Of a DNA stretch of 64,000 bases, positions 55,484 to 64,000 are shown piece by piece. The notes beneath the pieces are model-generated. The model saw only the letters and a program-made list of their open reading frames with translations, did not search any database and was not told the DNA's origin. The position numbers were made by a program, and so were the translations under genes. Origin of the DNA: Nymphaea colorata (lineage: Eukaryota > Streptophyta > Magnoliopsida > Nymphaeales > Nymphaeaceae); NCBI RefSeq assembly GCF_008831285.2, contig NC_045148.1, positions 6,515,001-6,579,000 on the forward strand. The letters are read 5' to 3'. The first letter of the stretch is position 1. The number at the start of each line of letters is the position of its first letter.

Positions 55484-55692
55484 TATAAAATGGTACATGA
55501 CAATTCCAGTGTAAAAACCCCGAAGGCGATTAAGCAACCTTCTACGAGTGTAGTAGTGTTCGCTCACACCTGTTCGCTCTCACCTGGACGTCCAATTAAA
55601 TCCCTAACCCTAGGGCCCCTGGGAGAAAACGAAGAAGTAGAAAGCAGAGAAGAGGGGGGAGAGGAAGAACGTGAAAGACGAACCAGTGAATC
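55484..55692 (+). promoter_or_regulatory. eIF3b core promoter and 5' leader
   Basis: TATAAAA at 55484-55490. Downstream are a telo-box core AACCCTA (55606-55612) and GGGCCC (55613-55618), a combination common in promoters and leaders of plant translation-machinery genes. The leader before the ATG at 55693 is purine-rich (GAAGAGGGGGGAGAGG). Confidence 0.6.
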
Positions 55693-58600
55693 ATGGCGAC
55701 GGACGTGCTATCAAATGGTCCGCATAGTCTCGGCGGCCCTATGGAGCCTACTGCTGCTACGCCCCACCTGGTGATCGACCCCTCTCAAATTGACGTCTCG
55801 AGGGTCGACCTCGATTCCATCCAGCTTCCTCCCGGCGAGAACTTCGGCATCATAAGGTAACAAGTTTACCCCTTCTAATTCCAACTGGTAGTAACGATTT
55901 GCGAATGTTTACTATGCTGACGGAATCCGAAACCGACGGGGGAGTGTCCCTTGCCGGAAAGTCTACTTTGGAGTACTGCTTGATAGGCGGGAATCAGGTT
56001 GAAGGGTTCCTACAAACCGGAGGCCTGCTAATATGCGGCTTTGTGGCCAGTCAAAGAGAGTTCTTTCCGGAGAAGGAAATAAAAACCTAATCTGGTTGGT
56101 ACCTCTTATAAGGTTTCTGTTTTATTGATGAAACTTTATTCATTTCGATTTGTTTTGATAGCGATGATGAGGATGTGATCGAGAGTGAGAACCTAGACTT
56201 CGATTCTGGGTTCGAGAACGTCATTGTAGTCGATAATCTTCCTGTTGTCGGCCTCGACAAGTTTGAGAAGCTAGAGGGTGTCATCCGTAAAATTTTTGGG
56301 CAGATCGGAACCATCAAGGAGAAGGGTCTCTGGATGCCTTTGAATCAGGATACCCAGAAGACTCATGGATACTGCTTCATCGAGTTCAGTAGCAAGCAGG
56401 TGTGTTCACTTTCTTTTCGTTTGATCAAACTCGAAAATTTTCCTGATAGAGTTAGTTCTTTGTACTGCTTAGAACTTTGTTTGGATAAAGAGAGTTAAAG
56501 GTGTTAGAATTGAAGATACAGTAATCTCACTTGTGCTAGGCTAGTGCACTTTGTTCTTATTCAAATCCATAATGCATATTTTTAATTCTGTACATTGGAA
56601 GCTAGGGAGAAGTAGCTTTTGAATTAATCTCTAAGAATTCACCTTGCTCTGTCGAGATTTCTTTCAGGTGTAGTGTTTGAGTGTTATTCATGAAATCTTT
56701 GTTTATCTTGAATGAGCACATTCTGTTCCATCTACAAACGAGGGGTTAGTTTATGAGATTTGTTAATTATTTTTTATTGAATTTGGTGAAATTTTGTAGA
56801 ATCATTTGTTCACTTTTGTTTCTGTATGATATATTTTGTGGGCACATAGTTTGGTTTAAAACCCGATGAGCTAGGAAAAATTCTAGTAGTAGCTATGGCT
56901 CATGTTAAAAATATTGCTCTTGGAAGTATCTCTGCAAGTGACTCTATCGAGACTCCTCCTCCCCGCCCCCCCGCCCGCCCCCCCCCCCACTCTATGGAGA
57001 CTCCCCCTCCCTTTTTTCCTTTTCTAGGATGCTTTGTCCAAAAAATTGACACAAGCAGCAGCATAATTACAGGAACCTGAATTTTTGGTTATTATGAATT
57101 TTGGAATTTTGTATGTATCACCATAATCTTGCGCTGCCACTTCATACAATGATAATGTTGTGCTAATTTGAATCCTTCTTGCCAAAACATTGCACTATTA
57201 TCAAAACCGAGAGAATGTGTATACTCTATACTTATGCCTGATGGTTCTATGTTTTAGTGGGTTCGGTATGATTTTACTTTTATCTCTCTCCTTCACTTGG
57301 ACATCAGTACAATTTTTCGTAGTTCCTATCACAGGTCCATAGGCTCTGTTGCACAAATCAGACAAGGAATAAAGACGAGTATGCATGATTAGTGTTGAAG
57401 TAAATGAGAATTGATTGACTTGCTTAAAGGATTTTTAAAAATGTTAGTGAAGATGATTGCAGATGGTTGCATTTGTATTCACACTTTTCTTTTGGAGAAG
57501 GGGATGGGGGGAGTGGTGAACGTTCGTGGAGAATAACTCCACATACCTATGCCACATGGATATGCCTAGAAGGGCACAACACTTGTGTTGACATGTCTGG
57601 ACACAAGTGCAGGTGCAAGAAGTGGCTCAGACATAGTGTACTCGTATTTTGCATTTTTTGGGATCTATTTTGGTATTTTTGTTTAGCAATTTATATGATT
57701 TATAATGGAAAGAGAAAGAATGGTGTCAACTAGCTTAATCCACAAATGCCATGTCACATGCCAGTGGGGGAATGTCCAATGTGGGCATGGGGACATCCCT
57801 GAGATGCCCTCGTTTTTTTGGTTAAAGTTTAAAAAGATCCTTCAGTTGTCGGCAGCTGTGGTAGGATAATACAAAATAGATGCTGCTAGGTCATGCTTTG
57901 GGCGCGTGCCCTCTGTTCTTATGACAATAGAAGCAAGGGTTTCTTTCGGGGGTTAGAGAATTGGATCTCCTTGGACAATTAAAATCTATACAAATCAAAA
58001 CAATTAAGGAACAATTGAAAACGTTTGAAACATCGAATTGCCTCCATTTAACACAAAAGTTCATTTTGACGTGAAGGTAAAACAATAAAATGCGGCATTA
58101 ATTTTAAAAATTAACAACAAAACTATTTTTCAATAAAGAATCTATTATTTAATTAATTAAAATGCATGATAGCACTCACATTTGACGTTCCCATTAGACA
58201 ATATTAACACAATTAGAAGGTTGAACAAGCAAATTTAATAAAAAATAATTAATATTTAAAGGTGATAATATTATGTTGCATAAAAAGATTATTAAATTTA
58301 CAATTTAAAGGTTAGTGCTTCACTATGTTTTGGAGCGTATGAAATCTTCTATTTTCCTAATTTCCATCTAACAAAATCTCTACTTCTAGTTTCTAGAATC
58401 TAAAGCCTATTATAACCTATAATTTCTAATCTATTTTCTTCCTTATGAAATAAGGAAAATAAATACTCGGTTCATAATCACAACTTCCATTTAACATTGG
58501 CTGTCATAAAACTGTTATCTGATATAATTTTAATAAACAAGAAAAAGGTATTAGGATATCTGACATTCACAAATATTTCCTTTTTTTTTTCAAAAACTTT

Positions 58601-58791
58601 TAGAAAGGAAAATGAGAAGAAGGAAAATCATGATATTTGAGAAAAATGCTGAAATGAGAATGTCGCATTTTTGCACTATTTTCAGAAAAAATATTTTTAA
58701 TATAATTACATTTTTTGAGGTTTCTTTTAGTATGTTAATAATATTTGAATTTTTATCAATGTTTTCTTAAGAGAATTAGTAGAAAAATCAA

Positions 58792-58831
<40 letters not shown>

Positions 58832-59493
58832 TTATTTATTTTCTTGTTTGTTTTAAAATTTTTTAAGTTGTTGAATTTTTCCTGCTAACGTCCAATTTCC
58901 ATGTTAAACTGACAAAAATTTTGTCGATAAAAAATCAATAATGATATTTGTCAAAATGACACACACACACACACACACACACAAATATATATTCGTAATT
59001 GTCAAAAGCGTCTCTAGTTGGTCCCTAGTTAGCTGACTCGTCCCTGCCTCCTAGTTGGCTGGACCTGTTTGTGGAACTAGTGGACTAGGCAACTACTGGT
59101 CATTGTGATGGCCCTTCCTAAAAAAAAGCGGTCCTTCTAAAATATCAAATATGATTTTTGTTTTTATATATGATTTTGTATTTTATATTTCTAGAAAATC
59201 TAAACAATTATCTGTTTTCTATATATGTGTGTGAGTGTGTCTTCATATATATTACAATTCTGTATGTTTTCTGTCCTGTATACTCTTTCTCTAAAATGTG
59301 AATATCTGTTTATTGTATATATATTTTCTGTGCTCTAAAATGTGAAGCACTAAGTTTGTGTATAAAAAATTATTTTTTTCAATTGACTTGGTCCAGCTCA
59401 ACCTACTAGAATTTTTACTTTTTACAGTCTTGACAGACCTGAGTCCAACTTTTGATTTTGACAACTAGTGTATGTACATATGCATGTATGCGG

Positions 59494-59538
<45 letters not shown>

Positions 59539-62500
59539 TATATATAATTGCAAACTATTAAGTTTAAAACCTAATGACATAGCGATGTTGAATTCGTAAT
59601 AGCATATGAACTATCTATAACTGTAATTAGAATTATAAGTGTATTAATGCATACTTATATACTTATAAGGCAAGCCACATGCAATGTTAGAAAAACTAGG
59701 AACAGAAAATCTGCATAACAACATAGGATGAAGAAGAAAAAGATGAAGAAGAAGAAACTAATTCAAGTCACATGAAGAGAGAAAAATATCTGCTTGAGAC
59801 AGGTGAAGAGGCAAAAAAAGAAGAGGAAGAATAAAAAGAAAATAAAAAATGGAAAATTCTAGGCTGTTCAATAAAAAAAAGTCGAAGCTGTTAAGTGCCT
59901 AGGTGAGCTGAGGGACCAGGCTATGGCCCAAGGCTTTTTAAAATGCAGGTCACCAAGGAACAGCCAGCCTGTAGCAAGCCTAGGGGCCTAAGGCCTAAGG
60001 GAGCTTAGGTATGAGCCTAAGTGCATTTTAACAACATAACTTTTATCTTTTGTTTATGACAGTTTCTCAATGTTTTGTAGATTCTCCGGAACTGAAATGA
60101 TATTAAGGAAACAACAGATTTAAATGGTTGTTAATATTTTTATTATAGTATACATTAACAAATATGCTTTTATCTGCATGTGCACATAATCGTGCTTATG
60201 CTGTGTACGTGTGCATGTACATGATTGTGTCAATTAATATATGGAAGTTGATTTGTCATCCTTGTGGGTGCTTCATTTGATTATTATGCATGATTAGTCA
60301 AAGCTAGTCTGTCAGTTATGGGTCTTTCTTGTACCAAATAAGCTTGCCATTTGCTAGCTTTGTTCAGGCGCATATAGCATGGGTATTCAGAATTTCACTT
60401 TTCCTGTGGAAAAGCTGGGTACTTAAGGTCTGGATGCTTGTTCCTGTCACTACCTTTCTGTGCATATGAAGAATGCAATTATGTGTATTGGTTTACTTAA
60501 TCATACTAGTGGTTTTCATCAGTCATTGACTGCATCCATGTAACATAGATTCAAGCAGCACATACAGCTTTGGTAAAGCTTGTTCTCCCTTATTTGCTCG
60601 ACATGTTATGGTGAACTGTTCCTACATATTTCAGTTAAAGTCATTTCAAACGAGGCATTGATCTTGGTGATTCCTTCACATTGGAGATTGTTGGTGCTCA
60701 ATTACGACTAATTATTGCAGTTGAACTCTTTGTAAATCAAGTTTTTCTATTACACATGGTAAAAACAATGGTGCAGGATAGGGAATAAACTGGCTGTTGT
60801 CTTGCTTGTTCCTCCACAAATTACTAGTATCATTGTCTTGCATCAACTTTTCCTTGGCCTTTTATCTTTTCCACATCTATTTCCCTGTTGAATGTCATTT
60901 TGTTGCATTGATCTACATGGGAATTTTCTAGTGTTACAGGATATTGTGGTTTTGTTGGAATTAGATATAATTGATAACCTTTTCTCTTATTCTATGCTTA
61001 CAAAACAGGAAGCAGAGTCAGCTAAGGAGAAGACAAATGGCTACAAGCTGGATAGATCACATATATTTGCCGTGAATATGTTTGACGATTTTAATAGATA
61101 TATGAAAGTTCCTGATGAGTGGGCTCCTGCTGAAATCAAGCCATATACACCTGGGGTGAGATTTTAAGACAACAAAATGCTTATTTTAGTGGTTGATGGT
61201 ACAAAAATTTTTGACCTTACACGTGGTGATGGCTGCCAATGTTTGAGTTATTTGTTTTCTATTTGTTGTTAATCAAATTTTACATTTTTCATGTTTTATT
61301 CACATATTGCTTCCTTGCGTGGGGTTCATGGCACCATTTTAATGGAAATATGCTTTTTTTTATGGCAAGATGATCTGGTCAACTGGGGCTGGTATTTTCA
61401 CCTGGTGGGCGTTACCTCATCAAGTTTATCGTATCTTCCTTGTTTACTTTCTCAAGGAATTGATATTTTATGTTATTTGCATATCTTCTAGTACAATGAA
61501 CTACCTATCTTTGATAAATTGGCGATCAGAATGTACAGGGTCAAATCAAAGTACATGTTACTAAAATGAAGCTAAGTTCATTATCCATCTTCCAGGGATA
61601 CCAATTTCAATTTTCTGTTCTGGTTATTACAGGAAAACCTACAGAAATGGTTAACTGATGAAAAAGCCCGTGATCAGTTTGTTATACGTTCTGGCACGGA
61701 CACTGAGGTGTTGTGGAATGATGCACGACAACTGAAGCCTGAACTTGTCTATAGTCGCCGGGTAAGTGAAGTATCAACCATTTGTTCGGAGGTCTATTCA
61801 ACTTGACAATGGCTTTCTTATTCCCTTTTTTTTCCTCGTATGCTTTCCCTTTCAAGTAAACATGGATGATTTCATGCATTAGTTATTGGTTTTATTTTTT
61901 ATGTATACTTCTGAATTCTGATGCATGGGTTGGAGATGCTTCTCCATTATAAGTTTTATTTTTCTGTTTTCCACGTAACAAGAATTAAAACATCTTTTTT
62001 TTCTTTTTTTGGTTTCTTCTGTTTCCATTGTGTGCCTCTCCCTCCATCTAGGGCTGGTTTGTCATGCCACAAGTTTGATTGTCCTGGTATTTGATGGCAA
62101 GGCATGCTGGTCACAGAGTTCTTCTTACTTTTGTTTTGCAGCACTGGACAGAGAAGTTTGTGCAGTGGTCCCCTCTAGGTACATATTTGGCCACAGTACA
62201 CAGGCAGGGAGCTGCTGTTTGGGGAGGCGCTGCGACGTTCAACCGGTTAATGCGATATGCACATCCTCAGGTTCTTTCCGTCCTCCAAAAACAAAATCTA
62301 TCTTGCTATAAGTTTATTTATCATTTTGATTTCTGTCTATGTTTAGAGCAGCTTGACATGTATCATTTTTTACTTACGTTCCTAAGGTTCCTTTCTGTTT
62401 GCTGATTAAAGTTGCATTCTATTCATATGATAGGTTCACCTTATTGATTTTTCGCCTGGAGAAAAGTATTTGGTTACATATAGCAGCCATGAACCGAGCA

Positions 62501-64000
62501 ACCCTCGAGATACACAGGTGATTTAAATTTTAACTAAGAGAGTACTTGAGTTTTATTGTTGTTAATTGTCAACTAATTGTGTAACTTGTGTCTGAAGACG
62601 GTGGTGCTCAACATTTTTGATGTGCAAACTGGTAAAGTGATGCGAGAGTTTAAAGGACGTGCTGATGAGTTTGCCACTGGTGGAACAGGAGGTTTAGCTG
62701 GTGTGACATGGCCTGTATTTAGGTAATAGAAATAAGTCTGTTGATGCTGATTTGGTCGACATGGGCATTTCTATTTTCCTGACTCCAAGTGGATTGGAGG
62801 GTGATGATGATGGAGGTGGGGTGTGTGTGTGAAAGAGAGAGCGGTGCATGGGTGTGTGTGTACATGTGCATGAGAGAGAGTCACTGACGTGTATCTTACT
62901 TCCAGATGGAGCGGTGGGAGGCAAGCCAAATATTTTGCTAGAATTGGCAAAAATGCAGTCAGTGTCTATGAGACAGAGACTTTTGGGCTCCTCGACAAGA
63001 AATCTATTAAGGTTGAAAATGTTATGGATTTCAGTTGGTCTCCTACTGATGCCATCTTGGCGCTGTTTGTTCCTGAGGGAGGTGGTGGAAACCAGCCTGC
63101 CAGGGTAAGGGAGAACGTCAATTATTTTCAGAGGTTATTTTTATAGCATGAATGAGATACAGGCTGAGTCAATTATTTTCAGTTATTACTTTTATAGCGT
63201 GAATGAGATACAAGGCTGCTTTCAGTCTCAAGCTTTCATTTACATGAGCTGCTTTAGGTTTCAACCTTTCATTTTTCACTTCAATTTCACTTATCTTTTC
63301 AGGTTAGTCTTCTTCAAATTCCTGAGAAACAGGAGGTGAGGCAGAAAAATCTCTTCAGCGTTAGTGACTGCAAGATGTATTGGCAAAGCAATGGTGACTA
63401 TCTTGCTGTAAAAGTTGACAGATACACCAAGACAAAGAAAAGCACATATACTGGCTTTGAGCTCTTTCGCATAAAAGAACGAGATATTCCAATTGAAGTT
63501 TTGGAGCTTGAGAACAAAAATGACAAAATTATTGCCTTTGCCTGGGAGCCTAAAGGTCACCGATTTGCTGTCATCCATGGCGATAGCCCACGGCCTGATG
63601 TTAGTTTCTACACCATGCGAACTGCTCATCACACTGGTCGTGTCTCAAAGCTCACTACATTGAAAGGCAAACAAGCCAATGCTCTGTATTGGTCTCCTAC
63701 AGGCCGCTTCATTATCCTTGCTGGCATGAGGGGTTTCAATGGCCAACTTGAGTTTTACAATGTTGATGAGCTTGAGACCATGGCAACAGGGGAGCATTTC
63801 ATGGCAACTGATGTAGAATGGGATCCTACAGGGAGGTGCGTTGTGTTTATGATCACGCATGTGTTCCTGTTCACTGGATTGTTTGCGTATATTATGTACA
63901 TATAATTTCTCATTTAGGCATAAAATTTTTGATCTAATCCTGTCAGATACATCTTTCTTTCTTTGACTTTAAACTCCACAATTATGTAGATATGTTGCCA
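55693..64000 (+). CDS. TIF3B1: translation initiation factor eIF3 subunit b (5' part)
   Basis: eIF3b is the scaffold of the eIF3 complex on the 40S ribosome and is needed for mRNA recruitment and scanning. Exons: 55693-55856, 56162-56399, 61009-61155, 61633-61761, 62142-62270, 62434-62517, 62598-62722, 62906-63104, 63303-63835, 63990-beyond 64000. Junctions are GT-AG and keep frame, giving about 586 of roughly 720 residues. N-terminal acidic segment [23 protein letters not shown] about 74-160 ([11 protein letters not shown]1 HGYCFIEF); then the beta-propeller: [117 protein letters not shown]. Intron 2 is 4.6 kb. The gene continues past the right edge. Symbol follows the plant name; paralogue not determined. 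Confidence 0.95.
56400..61008 (+). other. long intron 2 of eIF3b
   Basis: 4.6-kb intron that splits the RRM just after RNP1. Contents: a C-run (56964-56987), AT-rich DNA, a (TA)n run (about 58793-58832), (CA)n runs (58959-58982 and about 59499-59534), purine-rich DNA (59730-59880) and a repeat-like patch at 59885-60045. No transposon protein fragment recognised. Confidence 0.75.
59885..60045. mobile_element. possible MITE remnant
   Basis: Left part GCTGTTAAGTGCCTAGG and right part (reverse complement) ATGTTGTTAAAATGCACTTA are loosely inverted, with CCTAGGG/CCTAAGG repeats between. No target duplication confirmed. Confidence 0.35.

Noticed and set aside
56895-57080. Proline-rich 61-codon frame in eIF3b intron 2
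   Set aside because: Arises from a CCCGCCCCCC low-complexity run inside an intron.
62009-62405. 100-108-codon frames over eIF3b exon 5
   Set aside because: One is the true exon frame read into the intron; the other is an out-of-frame overlap. Both are covered by the spliced eIF3b model.

Overview
The window is nuclear DNA of a flowering plant. It has GT-AG introns of 70 bp to 6 kb, three clear plant protein-coding genes plus the 5' two thirds of a fourth, and dense Ty1/copia, Ty3/gypsy, LINE and hAT-type transposon remnants. TIR-domain (TNL-type) resistance-gene exons argue for a non-grass angiosperm. The species cannot be fixed from the sequence alone.

Layout. 1-2830: decayed copia pol with a probable 3' LTR, then a LINE reverse-transcriptase scrap. 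4238-17340: a tandem array of about 3 kb units. Each unit carries one first-exon-like TIR cassette on the + strand, an intron-like and minisatellite tail, and, in three of the four units, the 5' end of a minus-strand gypsy element (gag start, iMet-tRNA primer site, LTR end). All four TIR copies (A-D) are broken in different ways, by a 7-bp insertion, a 796-bp hAT MITE, deletions or a stop codon. A further 2,992-bp insertion with a 5-bp target duplication separates A from B. 19393-25056 (-): a seven-exon Mpv17/PMP22-family peroxisomal membrane protein gene whose first intron appears to be GC-AG. 26849-27851 (+): a two-exon LEA_4 (late embryogenesis abundant group 3) gene with a mitochondrial-type presequence and G-box and DRE motifs upstream. 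31178-48549 (-): an 18-exon LEUNIG-like co-repressor gene whose reading frame joins without interruption to 745 residues; its introns hold copia, gypsy and hAT-type insertions. 51035-53560 (-): a further decayed copia element with 3' LTR. 55693-64000 (+): the 5' part (about 586 residues) of the gene for translation initiation factor eIF3b, running off the right edge.

The host genes are unrelated housekeeping, stress and developmental functions and do not form a pathway. LEA and the LEUNIG-like gene converge. The pairs Mpv17/LEA and LEUNIG-like/eIF3b diverge. The most unusual structure is the TIR plus gypsy-5'-end tandem array, which looks like segmental amplification of a TIR-exon cassette followed by independent decay. 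Several insertions have target-site duplications that can be read exactly and so give their order of events.
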